A stretch of 61,946 nt of DNA from contig SEGS01000009.1 of the NCBI GenBank assembly GCA_004210915.1, forward strand, positions 1-61,946. The letters are read 5' to 3'. The translations under genes were made by a program, and so were the position numbers. The stretch's first letter is position 1, and each line of letters begins with the position of its first letter. The stretch comes from Variovorax sp. (GTDB lineage Bacteria > Pseudomonadota > Gammaproteobacteria > Burkholderiales > Burkholderiaceae_C). The notes below the pieces were generated by a model that worked only from the letters and a program-made list of their open reading frames with translations, searched no databases and was not told where the DNA came from. This document shows, one piece after another, positions 9,973-18,246 of the stretch.

Positions 9973-10947
9973 TCAGTCCAGCTTGAGCTTCTGCTTGGCG
10001 ACCACTTGCTTGTACACATCGAACTCGGCCTTGATCTGGGCCGAGAACTGCTCGGGCGTGTTGGCCACGATGATCGAGCCCGTGTCTTCAATGCGCTTCT
10101 TCACTGCGGGATCTTCTACCGCCTTCTTGACGCCCGCGCTGATCTTGTCGACGACTTCCTTCGGCAGACCCTTGGGGCCGAGGATGCCGTAATAAGCCAT
10201 GCGGTTGACCGGCTCCAGGCCGACTTCCTTGAAGGTCGGCACGTTCGGCAGGCCGGCGACGCGGGTCGGCGCAGACACCACGATCGGGATCAGCCGGCCG
10301 CTCTGGATGAAGGGCATTGCCGAGGGCAGGTTGTCGAAGATCACGGGCACCTGGCCGGCCACGACGTCGTTCAGTGCCGGGCCTGCGCCGCGGTACGGGA
10401 TGTGCGTGACGAAGGTGTTGGTCAGGCTCTTGTAGAGCTCCATCAGCAGGTGGCCGATGCCGCCCGTGCCCGACGAAGCGTACGAGTACTTGCCCGGGTT
10501 CTTCTTCAGTTCGGCCACGAACTCCGCGTAATTCTTCGCCGGGAAGCTCGGGTTGACGGCAATGATGTTCGGCGTCGCAGCGATGTTGATGATCGGTGTG
10601 AAGTCGTTGATCGGGTCGTAGGGCGTCTTCGGGTTGATGGCGGGGTTGGCTGCCGTGCTCGACACCGTTGCGACGCCCAGCTTGTAGCCGTCTGGCGTTG
10701 CGCGCGCCGTCTCGGCCGCACCGACGATGCCACCGCCGCCGGCCTTGTTGATCACGATCACGCTCTGGCCGAGCGCCTTGCCCAGCGGCTCGGAGATCAC
10801 GCGCGCCACGATGTCGGTGGTGCCGCCAGGTGCGAATGGCACCTGCAATTCGACCGGTTTGTTGGGATAGCCCTGGGCCCAGCTCGTACCCGCGACCGCG
10901 GCCAGCGCGGCGGCGCCGGCGAAGGCGCTCCATTGACGACGTTGCAT
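9973..10947 (-). CDS. Bug/TctC-family periplasmic solute-binding protein
   Basis: 324-residue orphan Bug receptor with a clear signal peptide ending AGTSWAQG (cleavage near residue 25). The family core is VELQVPFAPGGTTDIVAR, then GGGGIVGAAETARATPDGY near 75-95 and the ligand loop HIPYRGAGPALNDVVAGQ near 168-185. The ligand is unknown; it is only distantly similar to the other Bug protein at 7942-8913, so not a recent duplicate. It is followed by its own terminator and is divergent from the AEC permease with a 106-bp intergenic region that carries a dyad. Confidence 0.92.
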   Translation of the reverse strand: MQRRQWSAFAGAAALAAVAGTSWAQGYPNKPVELQVPFAPGGTTDIVARVISEPLGKALGQSVIVINKAGGGGIVGAAETARATPDGYKLGVATVSSTAANPAINPKTPYDPINDFTPIINIAATPNIIAVNPSFPAKNYAEFVAELKKNPGKYSYASSGTGGIGHLLMELYKSLTNTFVTHIPYRGAGPALNDVVAGQVPVIFDNLPSAMPFIQSGRLIPIVVSAPTRVAGLPNVPTFKEVGLEPVNRMAYYGILGPKGLPKEVVDKISAGVKKAVEDPAVKKRIEDTGSIIVANTPEQFSAQIKAEFDVYKQVVAKQKLKLD

Positions 10948-10997
10948 CCGTAACTCCTTGATGACTCGAAAAACGAAGCCCGCATGCTAGCGGGTCC

Positions 10998-11019
10998 ATC
11001 CAGAGTCGTTCTTCTGGAT
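10998..11019. promoter_or_regulatory. 22-bp dyad in a divergent promoter region
   Basis: ATCCAGA, 8 bp, TCTGGAT: seven-base arms in perfect inverted repeat, 51 bp from the Bug start and 35 bp from the AEC-permease start. A likely binding site for a dimeric regulator that could serve both genes. No regulator gene is adjacent. Confidence 0.4.
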
Positions 11020-11053
11020 AACCCACGGTGTCGCCCGGTTTATCCTCGAAGCA

Positions 11054-11959
11054 GTGAACTACGCCCAGCTCCTCTTCCCGGATTTTTCGCTCATTGCCAT
11101 CGGCTGGCTGCTGTGCCGTTACACCGCACTGGACCGCAAGGTGTGGGATCAGGTGGAGAGCCTCGTCTACTACTTCCTGTTCCCGACACTGCTCTTCTAT
11201 TCGATCATCCGCAGCCCGCTCGACTTTGGTGCGACCTCGGGTTTGCTGACTGCGGGTGTCGGCGTCGGACTGGCCGGCATCGCCCTGTCGTATGCGTTGC
11301 CGCACCTGCCTTGGCTCGGTGCACACATCGACCGGCGCGACCACGCAGCCAGCGCGCAGATCGCCTTCCGTTTCAATTCCTTCATCTGCTTGGCGCTGGC
11401 CGAACGGCTGGCCGGCGCCGAGGGCCTTCTCTTGATCGCGGTGCTGATCGGCGTGTGCGTGCCCATGTTCAACATCGCAGCGGTCTGGCCGATGGCGCGC
11501 CATGCGCAAAGCGGCTTCGCGCGGCAGCTGGTGCGCAATCCACTGATCATCGCCACCTTGCTTGGCCTGATCGGCAACCTGCTGGGCCTGACCGTGCCGC
11601 AGTGGCTGGCGCCCACGCTCACGCGCATCGGCGCGGCATCGCTCGCGCTGGGCCTGCTGGCCGCGGGGGCGGGCATGCAGTTCGCATCGCTGGGCCGCGG
11701 CAAGGTGCTCGCGGTGTCGGTGCTGTCGATCCGGCACCTGATCCTTCCGCTGGTCGGCTGGGGCCTGGCGCGACTGCTCCGGCTCGACGCGACGCAGGCC
11801 GCGGTGCTGATGGCCTTTGCTGCCGTGCCAACCGCTTCCAGCGCCTATGTGCTCGCGGCGCGCATGGGCTACAACGGGCCGTACGTCGCCGGTCTGGTCA
11901 CGCTGTCGACGCTGCTCGGCATGGCGAGCATTCCTTTCGCGCTGGCGCTACCGCGGTAG
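11054..11959 (+). CDS. AEC (auxin efflux carrier) family permease
   Basis: 301-residue inner-membrane protein with about ten hydrophobic helices, the AEC/MdcF-like pattern of two five-helix halves. Features include an N-terminal LLFPDFSLIAIGWLLCRYT helix, the RNPLIIATLLGLIGNLLG helix typical of the family near 158-176, and a C-terminal GLVTLSTLLGMASIPFALAL helix. In bacteria such carriers export or import small carboxylates (malonate, malate). Start GTG at 11054; the hexamer TATCCT lies 7 bp upstream. It converges with queG, and the two coding ends overlap by 12 bp. Confidence 0.87.
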   Translation: MNYAQLLFPDFSLIAIGWLLCRYTALDRKVWDQVESLVYYFLFPTLLFYSIIRSPLDFGATSGLLTAGVGVGLAGIALSYALPHLPWLGAHIDRRDHAASAQIAFRFNSFICLALAERLAGAEGLLLIAVLIGVCVPMFNIAAVWPMARHAQSGFARQLVRNPLIIATLLGLIGNLLGLTVPQWLAPTLTRIGAASLALGLLAAGAGMQFASLGRGKVLAVSVLSIRHLILPLVGWGLARLLRLDATQAAVLMAFAAVPTASSAYVLAARMGYNGPYVAGLVTLSTLLGMASIPFALALPR

Positions 11960-13027
11960 CTCAGCGGCATCGTCCAGCGCCCAGGCCACGTGCTCGCGCA
12001 CGAGCGCGCTGGCGTCCTCGCGACGGGTGGCCAGCGCAGCGGCAGCATCGCCCTCGCCCACGCGACGGGCATTGCCCAACGCGACCGCGACGTTGCGCAG
12101 CCACCGCTCGTGGCCGATGCGACGGATCGGACTGCCTTCGGTGCGGCGCAGGAATTCGTCCTCCGTCCAGGCGAACAGCGCACCCAGCGTGGCGCCTGTG
12201 AGCCCCTCGCGCGCATCGAAGTCCGGCAACTCGGTCTTCTTCGCGAACTTGTTCCAGGGGCAGATGAGCTGGCAATCGTCGCAGCCATAGATGCGGTTGC
12301 CCATCAGCGGACGCAGCGCCAACGGGATCGGCCCGGCGTGCTCGATCGTCAGGTAGGAGATGCAGCGGCGCGCATCCAGCCGATGCGGCGCCACGATGGC
12401 GCCAGTCGGGCAGACGTCGATGCAGGCGCTGCAGCTGCCGCAATGCGGCGTGACGGGCTCGCTCGCGGGCAGCGCCATGTCGACGTAGATTTCGCCCAAA
12501 AAAAACATCGATCCGGCTTCGCGGTCCAGCACGAGGGTGTGCTTGCCGCGCCAGCCCTGCCCGCTGCGCGAAGCCAACTCGGCCTCCAGCACGGGCGCCG
12601 AGTCGGTGAAGGCCCGATGGCCGAAGGGGCCGACCTCTGCGGCGATGCGTTCAGCCAGTTTCTGCAACCGGTTGCGCAAGACCTTGTGATAGTCGCGGCC
12701 CCGCGCGTAGAGCGAGACGATGCCCTCGCCGGGCCGGTTGAGCCGGTCGAACTCGACGGCCTGCCATTCGGACGGTGTATCGCGCGGCAGGTAGTTCATG
12801 CGCGCGGTTATCACGCTGACCGTGCCCGGCACCAGCTCGGCCGGCCGCGCCCTGCGCAAGCCGTGCGCAGCCATGTAATGCATGTCGCCGTGGAACCCTT
12901 CGGCCAGCCAATGCATCAGACCGGGCTCGGCACTCGACAGATCGATGCCAGCAATGCCGATTTGGGAGAATCCGCATTCCCGGGCCAAGGCCTGAATACG
13001 AAGAACGAGTGGATGGCTGCCGATCAC
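11948..13027 (-). CDS. queG: epoxyqueuosine reductase
   Basis: Cobalamin- and iron-sulfur-dependent reduction of epoxyqueuosine to queuosine in tRNA wobble position 34. About 359 residues from GTG 13027. A GFSQIGIAGIDLS start is followed by the conserved GFHGDMHYM near 45, an ALPASEPVTPHCGSCSACIDVCPTGA 4Fe-4S motif near 185-210 and YGCDDCQLICPWN near 240. A HEAT-like C-terminal tail includes GHERWLRNVAVALGNA. The GTG start overlaps the divergent tsaE start by 15 bp. A start further downstream would remove conserved N-terminal sequence, so the overlap is probably real. Confidence 0.93.
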   Translation of the reverse strand: MIGSHPLVLRIQALARECGFSQIGIAGIDLSSAEPGLMHWLAEGFHGDMHYMAAHGLRRARPAELVPGTVSVITARMNYLPRDTPSEWQAVEFDRLNRPGEGIVSLYARGRDYHKVLRNRLQKLAERIAAEVGPFGHRAFTDSAPVLEAELASRSGQGWRGKHTLVLDREAGSMFFLGEIYVDMALPASEPVTPHCGSCSACIDVCPTGAIVAPHRLDARRCISYLTIEHAGPIPLALRPLMGNRIYGCDDCQLICPWNKFAKKTELPDFDAREGLTGATLGALFAWTEDEFLRRTEGSPIRRIGHERWLRNVAVALGNARRVGEGDAAAALATRREDASALVREHVAWALDDAAELPR

Positions 13028-13513
13028 CTGCCGATTGTAGAAACGCCTGTAGGGCACGCCGTGTGGCGCAGCGAGCAAGACACCGACGCCTTCGCGCGTG
13101 CGCTGGCCAGCGAGCCCGCGCTGCGCGATGCCTTCATCGCATTGGAGGGCGACCTGGGCGCCGGCAAGACCACCTTCGTGCGCCACCTGCTGCGCGCGCT
13201 CGGCATCGAGGGGCGCATCAAGAGCCCGACCTATGCGGTCGTCGAGCCCCACGAAGCGCCGGACGGGCTGGCCATCTTCCACTTCGACTTCTACCGCTTC
13301 AACGATCCACGCGAGTGGGACGATGCGGGCTTCCGTGACATTTTTGCCGGTCCCGGCCTCAAGCTCGCCGAATGGCCGGAGAACGCAGCGGGCCGCACGC
13401 CACCTGCAGACCTCGCTCTTAAAATCGAAGCAATGACCGACGACACACGCCACCTGACCTTGCACGCACACACCCCGCGCGGCCGCCTGCTGCTGGCGCG
13501 CATCGGCGCATGA
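13013..13513 (+). CDS. tsaE: tRNA threonylcarbamoyladenosine biosynthesis ATPase TsaE
   Basis: ATPase that works with TsaB and TsaD in t6A37 modification of ANN-decoding tRNAs. 166 residues with Walker A GDLGAGKTTFVRHLL near 45-58, the SPTYAVVEPH segment near 75, HFDFYRF near 94 (Walker B region) and an EWPEN segment near 122. The ATG at 13013 gives an N terminus MAADHLPIVETPV. It sits 13 bp before amiC, the usual tsaE-amiC pairing. The start lies inside the first codons of divergent queG. Confidence 0.93.
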   Translation: MAADHLPIVETPVGHAVWRSEQDTDAFARALASEPALRDAFIALEGDLGAGKTTFVRHLLRALGIEGRIKSPTYAVVEPHEAPDGLAIFHFDFYRFNDPREWDDAGFRDIFAGPGLKLAEWPENAAGRTPPADLALKIEAMTDDTRHLTLHAHTPRGRLLLARIGA

Positions 13514-13526
13514 AGGCGCGCGCGCA

Positions 13527-15014
13527 ATGAAGGCCGGCGGACTCAAGCGTCGCATCCTGCTGCAGGGCGGCAGTGTGGCGCTGCTGCTGGGCGCCCACCA
13601 CATTGCGCGCGGCGCAAGCATCGTCGCAGTGCGTGTCTGGCCTGCGGCCGACTACACGCGCGTGACCATCGAATCCGATGCGCGCCTGAATTCCCAGCAG
13701 CTGGTGGTCGGCAATCCGCCGCGCCTGGCGGTCGACATCGAAGGCATCGACCTGCACACCGAATTGCGCGAGCTGGTCGGCAAGATCAAACCTGGCGACC
13801 CGTACATCAACGGCTTGCGCGTGGGCCAGTTCGCGCCGAAGGTCGTGCGCATCGTGTTCGACCTGAAGCAGCCCGTGGCGCCGCAGGTGTTTTCTCTGGC
13901 GCCGATCGCCGCGTACCGGCACCGCCTGGTGCTGGACCTCTATCCGCAGCGCGCCATCGACCCGATGGAGGCGCTGATCGCCGAGCGGCTGCGCGATGCG
14001 CCCAAGGCCGGCAGCAGCACCGACACCACTGTTGCCGGCGTCGCGCCGCGCACCAGCACGCCACCCGGCGACACGCCCGCGCCGCTGCGTCCCGAGCGGC
14101 CCGCGGTCGACCCGCTGGGCGACCTGATGGCGCAGCAGTCGATGCGGCCCGCGCCGCCCGTGCCCGCCGGCCAGCCACCGGTACTGACCGCCCCGCCGCC
14201 GCTGCCGCCGGTGGTCGCCACCGCCCCGATCAAGCCGGTACCCCCGCCCGTCGCAGCGTCCCGTGGCGGTGCCACCGCGAGCCGCACCGACCGGCTGATC
14301 ATCGTGGCGCTCGACCCGGGCCATGGCGGCGAGGACCCGGGTGCAATCGGCCCCGCCGGCACGCGCGAGAAAGACATCGTGCTGCAGGTGGCGCACCGCC
14401 TGCGCGACCGCATCAACGCGAGCAGCGTGAACGGCAGTCCGATGCGCGCCTTCCTCACGCGCGACGCCGATTTCTTCGTGCCACTGGGCGTGCGCGTGCA
14501 GAAAGCGCGGCGGGTCCAGGCCGATCTGTTCATCAGCATCCACGCCGATGCCTTCACGACGCCGACGGCGCGCGGTGCGAGCGTGTTCGCGCTGAGCCAG
14601 GGCGCAGCGTCCAGCACTGCGGCGCGCTGGCTCGCGAACAAGGAAAACCAGGCCGACCAGGTCGGCGGCGTCAACGTCGGTGGTCATGAAGCGCAGGTGC
14701 AGCGCGCGCTGCTCGACATGAGCACCACGGCGCAGATCAACGACAGCCTGAAGCTCGGCGGCGCGATGCTGGGCGAGATCAAGGGCATCGGGGCGCGCCT
14801 TCACAAGCCGCGCGTGGAGCAGGCCGGCTTCGCGGTGCTGAAGGCGCCCGACATCCCGAGCGTACTGGTGGAAACGGCCTTCATCAGCAACCCCGAAGAA
14901 GAAGCCAAGCTGCGCAGCGCGGCCTACCAGGAACAGCTGGCCGACGCGCTGATGCGCGGGATTCAAAACTACTTCGCGCAAAACCCGCCCCTGGCGCGCA
15001 GTCGCCAGCTGTAG
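13527..15014 (+). CDS. amiC: N-acetylmuramoyl-L-alanine amidase (AmiC type)
   Basis: Cleaves the amide bond between MurNAc and the stem peptide during septum splitting; periplasmic. 495 residues. A twin-arginine signal is visible (KRRILLQGGSVALLLG, residues 8-23), then an AMIN peptidoglycan-targeting domain (about 33-140) and a long Pro/Ala linker (about 155-250). The zinc Amidase_3 domain follows, with ligands in DPGHGGEDPG near 262, EKDI near 278 and SIHADAF near 337. The catalytic Glu is in LVETAFISNPEEE near 453. A 25-bp tandem duplication covers the stop codon region. Confidence 0.95.
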   Translation: MKAGGLKRRILLQGGSVALLLGAHHIARGASIVAVRVWPAADYTRVTIESDARLNSQQLVVGNPPRLAVDIEGIDLHTELRELVGKIKPGDPYINGLRVGQFAPKVVRIVFDLKQPVAPQVFSLAPIAAYRHRLVLDLYPQRAIDPMEALIAERLRDAPKAGSSTDTTVAGVAPRTSTPPGDTPAPLRPERPAVDPLGDLMAQQSMRPAPPVPAGQPPVLTAPPPLPPVVATAPIKPVPPPVAASRGGATASRTDRLIIVALDPGHGGEDPGAIGPAGTREKDIVLQVAHRLRDRINASSVNGSPMRAFLTRDADFFVPLGVRVQKARRVQADLFISIHADAFTTPTARGASVFALSQGAASSTAARWLANKENQADQVGGVNVGGHEAQVQRALLDMSTTAQINDSLKLGGAMLGEIKGIGARLHKPRVEQAGFAVLKAPDIPSVLVETAFISNPEEEAKLRSAAYQEQLADALMRGIQNYFAQNPPLARSRQL

Positions 15015-15043
15015 GCTCGTGCGCAGTCGCCAGCTGTAGGCTC
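14996..15043 (+). repeat. tandem duplication spanning the amiC stop
   Basis: A 23-bp unit beginning GCGCAGTCGCCAGCTGTAGG occurs at 14996-15018 and again at 15021-15043, offset by 25 bp and identical. The first copy encodes the last residues and the TAG stop of amiC; the second lies in the 3' noncoding region. The remaining 140 bases before the next gene hold GC-rich partial inverted repeats (TGTAGG near 15060 against CTCCTACA near 15119), REP-like but not clearly classifiable. Confidence 0.8.
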
Positions 15044-15182
15044 CTGCGCAGCCGACGGTTTGTAGGTCAGCGAGCCGCCCTGAGACGCGCCCGGCGTCGT
15101 GCAGCGGCCCGCGGCGCGCTCCTACACCTTTCGCCGGGTGCCCCCAGACAATGAGCCCATCACTCTTTGAAAGGTGGACATC

Positions 15183-15470
15183 ATGCAAACACGTCTCTGG
15201 ATCGCAGCAGCGGCTGCAACCTCGGTCATGACGCTCGCCGGTTGCGCGTCAGGCCCCAATCAGAATCTCGGTACCGGCATCGGTGCGGTGGGCGGGGCTG
15301 TGGTTGGCAACGCTATCGGTGGCAACACGGGCGCCACCTTGGGCGGTGCGGCCATCGGCGGCGTGATCGGCAACCAGGTTGGTCGCAGCGTGGATGAACG
15401 CAATCGTTACAACAACGAAAACTACTATCCGCGCGATCGGTACTACCCGAACAACGGTCCCCGCTACTGA
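15183..15470 (+). CDS. glycine-zipper lipoprotein
   Basis: 95-residue outer-membrane-type lipoprotein. The signal peptide ends in lipobox LAGC (Cys near 22). It is followed by a glycine-zipper segment of GxxxG repeats (GTGIGAVGGAVVGNAIGG, then GAAIGGVIGNQVG) and an Asn/Tyr/Arg-rich tail. Related SlyB/OsmB-like proteins are envelope-stress lipoproteins of unclear role. The ATG at 15183 is chosen over the GTG at 15174 because GAAAGGTGG at 15168-15176 gives a fair ribosome-binding site. Confidence 0.85.
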   Translation: MQTRLWIAAAAATSVMTLAGCASGPNQNLGTGIGAVGGAVVGNAIGGNTGATLGGAAIGGVIGNQVGRSVDERNRYNNENYYPRDRYYPNNGPRY

Positions 15471-15494
15471 GCGGCACCGCAAATCGACCCCAGA

Positions 15495-15523
15495 AAAAAA
15501 GCGTGCTTAAGGCACGCTTTTTT
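15495..15523. terminator. bidirectional rho-independent terminator
   Basis: AAAAAA-GCGTGC-TTAAG-GCACGC-TTTTTT between two convergent genes (lipoprotein ending 15470, dedA ending 15542). The 6-bp GC stem is flanked by an A run on one side and a T run on the other, so it works in both directions. Confidence 0.9.
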
Positions 15524-15541
15524 CTGGTCGTTCAAGCGCGC

Positions 15542-16204
15542 TCAGGTCGGCTGCTGCAAACGCGCTTTCTCCTTCTGCGACGCGCGCCACGCGCCGAAAA
15601 TGGCCAACACGCCCGGAATGAAGATCAGCGCCCAGATGATCTTGTCCAGGTGTTGCTTCACCAAGGGCAGATTGCCGAAGAAGTACCCCGCAGTTCCGAT
15701 CCCCAGTACCCAGATCAGCGCTCCCACCACGTTGTACATCGTGAACTTGGCGCGCCCCATGTCGGCGACGCCCGCCACGAAGGGCGCGAAGGTGCGAATG
15801 AACGGCATGAAACGGGCCAGGATGATCGTGATGCCACCGTAGCGCTCGTAGAACGCGTGGGCCTGATCAAAGGCCTTCTTGTTGAAGAAGCGCGAGCTCT
15901 CCCACTGGAAAACTTTCGGTCCCAGGTAGCGGCCGATCGTGAAGTTGCACTGATCGCCCAGGATGGCCGCGGCGATGAGCACGGCGCAGGCCACCGAAAA
16001 CTCCATCAGCCCCGCGCCGCACAGCGCGCCGACCACGAAGAGCAGCGAGTCACCGGGCAGGAAGGGCATGACCACCACGCCGGTTTCGACGAACACGATC
16101 GCGAACAGCAGTGCGTAGACCCAGGGGCCGTAGGCAATGACGAAGGCCTCGAGATGTTTGTCGACATGCAGGATGAAGTCGACCAGAAAGCTCACAATTT
16201 CCAT
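15542..16204 (-). CDS. DedA-family inner-membrane protein
   Basis: 220-residue polytopic protein of the DedA/SNARE-associated superfamily, implicated in undecaprenyl-phosphate or lipid flipping. Conserved segments: ETGVVVMPFLPGDSLLFVVGAL near 39-60, GDQCNFTIGRYLG near 83-95, FYERYGGITIILARFMPFIRTFAPFVAG near 117-145. The FMPFIRTF amphipathic re-entrant region and its Arg are typical. The start ATG has no ribosome-binding site but a GATAAT hexamer 6 bp upstream. Divergent from mutL. Confidence 0.92.
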   Translation of the reverse strand: MEIVSFLVDFILHVDKHLEAFVIAYGPWVYALLFAIVFVETGVVVMPFLPGDSLLFVVGALCGAGLMEFSVACAVLIAAAILGDQCNFTIGRYLGPKVFQWESSRFFNKKAFDQAHAFYERYGGITIILARFMPFIRTFAPFVAGVADMGRAKFTMYNVVGALIWVLGIGTAGYFFGNLPLVKQHLDKIIWALIFIPGVLAIFGAWRASQKEKARLQQPT

Positions 16205-16210
16205 TCCCGC

Positions 16211-16216
16211 ATTATC
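16211..16216 (-). promoter_or_regulatory. -10-like GATAAT 6 bp before dedA
   Basis: On the minus strand GATAAT lies 6 bp before the dedA ATG (16204). If used as -10 the transcript would start at the first codon. No convincing -35. Confidence 0.4.
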
Positions 16217-16239
16217 CCGGCGCCATCGGAGGCCGCTCC

Positions 16240-16245
16240 TAGAAT
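16240..16245 (+). promoter_or_regulatory. -10-like TAGAAT 6 bp before mutL
   Basis: TAGAAT, in the octamer CCTAGAAT, ends 6 bp before the GTG start of mutL and no ribosome-binding site is present. It mirrors the dedA hexamer on the other strand of the same 47-bp intergenic region. Confidence 0.4.
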
Positions 16246-16251
16246 GGCCCG

Positions 16252-18120
16252 GTGAGTGCTCTTCCCACCCCTGCCCCGCTGCCTTCGCGACGCCCCATCC
16301 GTGATTTGCCTGACGAGCTGATCAGCCAGATCGCCGCTGGCGAAGTGGTCGAGCGGCCCGCATCGGTGGTGCGCGAACTGCTCGACAACGCACTGGACGC
16401 GGGCGCCCGGCAGATCACGGTGCGACTGTCCGCGGGCGGCGTGCGGCTCATCTCGGTGGAGGACGATGGACAAGGCATTCCGCGCGAAGAACTCACGGTG
16501 GCGCTGCGCCGGCATGCCACCAGCAAGATCGCCAGCCTGAACGACCTGGAGACGGTGGGCACCATGGGTTTTCGCGGCGAGGCACTGGCCGCCATCAACG
16601 CCATCGCCGAACTCGGCATCCACTCGCGCTTCGCGGGCGCCGACAGCGCGTTCGCCCTTGACGGCCGCACCGGCGAAATGCGACCGGTCGCGCGCGCCAC
16701 GGGCACGACGGTCGAGGTGCGCGAGCTGTTCTTCGCGACGCCCGCTCGGCGCAAGTTCCTGAAGACCGATGCCACCGAACTGGCCCACTGCATCGAGGCC
16801 GTGCGCCGCCACGCGCTGGCGCGGCCCGAGGTCGGTTTTTCGATCTGGCACGAAGGCAAGTTGGTCGAGCAGTGGCGCGCGGCAGCGCAGCCCGCGCAAC
16901 GGCTGGCCGACGCGCTGAGCGACGACTTCGTGGCACGCAGTGTTGCGGTCGATCACACCCATGGCCCGGTGCGCGTGACGGGCAGCGCCGGCATCCCCGA
17001 TGCGGCCCGCTCGCGCGCCGACCAGCAGTATTTCTATGTCAACGGGCGCTTCGTGCGCGACAAGGTGCTGGCCCACGCGGTGCGCAGCGCCTACGAAGAC
17101 GTGCTGCACGGCCAGCGCCAGCCGGTGTACGTGTTGTCGCTCGAGATCGACCCTTCGCGCGTCGACGTCAACGTGCACCCGACCAAGATCGAGGTGCGCT
17201 TTCGCGATGGGCGCGAGGTGCACCAGGCGGTGCGCCATGCGATCGAGAATGCGCTGGCTGCACCGCGCGCTGGCGCAAGCAGCACGGCAACGCCCGCACC
17301 CTTCTTCAGCCAAACCATGCCCGCGGCGGCAGTCCCGGGCTGGGTGCAGCCGGCCATCCACTTTGCCGCAGAGCGTGGCGCTGGAGATGCCCTGGCGATG
17401 TGGCCGCAGCAGCGCGCAGACGGCGAAGGGGCAGCGCTCACCGGCTTTGCGCCGCCGGCCTCCACTGCTTCTTTCGCACCGTCCTTCTCCACCGGGGCGG
17501 TCGCCGCTGCGTCTCCGGCATTCGCGCCGGACGACGCCTGGCCGCTCGGCCGCGCGCTCGCGCAGCTGCAGGGCATTTATATCCTTGCGGAGAACCGACA
17601 GGGGCTGGTGATCGTCGACATGCATGCGGCGCACGAGCGCATCGTCTACGAGCGGCTCAAGCAGCAACTCGACGGCGCGGCCATCACAAGCCAACCGCTG
17701 TTGATTCCCGCCACCTTCGCCGCCACGCCGCAGGAGGTGGCAACCGCCGAGGCCTGCGCGGGCGTGCTGCCCACGCTGGGTCTGGAGATCACGCCCTTCT
17801 CGCCGCGCACCCTTGCGGTGCGCGCCGTGCCCGGGACCCTGGCCGATGGCGATCCGGTCGAACTGGCCCGCAGCGTGCTGGCGGAGCTGGCACAGCACGA
17901 CGCGAGCACCGTCGTGCAGCGCGCACAGAACGAGCTGTTGTCAACCATGGCCTGCCACGGCGCGGTGCGCGCCAACCGCAAGCTCACGGTCGAGGAGATG
18001 AATGCGCTGCTGCGCCAGATGGAAGCCACCGAGCGCTCCGACCAGTGCAACCACGGCCGCCCGACCTGGCGCCTGCTGTCGGTGCGCGAGCTCGACGCGC
18101 TCTTCCTGCGCGGCCGGTAG
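16252..18120 (+). CDS. mutL: DNA mismatch repair protein MutL
   Basis: Couples mismatch recognition by MutS to strand removal. 622 residues, GTG start. The GHKL ATPase domain holds GEVVERPASVVRELLDNALDAGA near 26-48, DDGQGI near 74, RHATSKI near 87 and GFRGEAL near 107. A Pro/Ala-rich linker follows (about 335-430), then a dimerisation domain. The C-terminal domain carries DMHAAHERIVYE near 462, matching the MutL endonuclease motif DQHA(X)2E(X)4E with Met for Gln. CNHGRPTW near 600 matches the CPHGRP zinc motif. So this is predicted to be a nicking MutL, as in Neisseria, rather than a MutH-dependent one. Confidence 0.97.
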   Translation: MSALPTPAPLPSRRPIRDLPDELISQIAAGEVVERPASVVRELLDNALDAGARQITVRLSAGGVRLISVEDDGQGIPREELTVALRRHATSKIASLNDLETVGTMGFRGEALAAINAIAELGIHSRFAGADSAFALDGRTGEMRPVARATGTTVEVRELFFATPARRKFLKTDATELAHCIEAVRRHALARPEVGFSIWHEGKLVEQWRAAAQPAQRLADALSDDFVARSVAVDHTHGPVRVTGSAGIPDAARSRADQQYFYVNGRFVRDKVLAHAVRSAYEDVLHGQRQPVYVLSLEIDPSRVDVNVHPTKIEVRFRDGREVHQAVRHAIENALAAPRAGASSTATPAPFFSQTMPAAAVPGWVQPAIHFAAERGAGDALAMWPQQRADGEGAALTGFAPPASTASFAPSFSTGAVAAASPAFAPDDAWPLGRALAQLQGIYILAENRQGLVIVDMHAAHERIVYERLKQQLDGAAITSQPLLIPATFAATPQEVATAEACAGVLPTLGLEITPFSPRTLAVRAVPGTLADGDPVELARSVLAELAQHDASTVVQRAQNELLSTMACHGAVRANRKLTVEEMNALLRQMEATERSDQCNHGRPTWRLLSVRELDALFLRGR

Positions 18121-18246
18121 GCGCCTTTCGCACAATTTAACAATTCCGTAACGAGGGTTTTCGAGCGTCGTCGGCGGACCGGGCACGCGCGTTGCATGCT
18201 GCCTCGGGTTGAACTTTCAGGCTTTCCCTTTGTCTGTCCTGCACGC

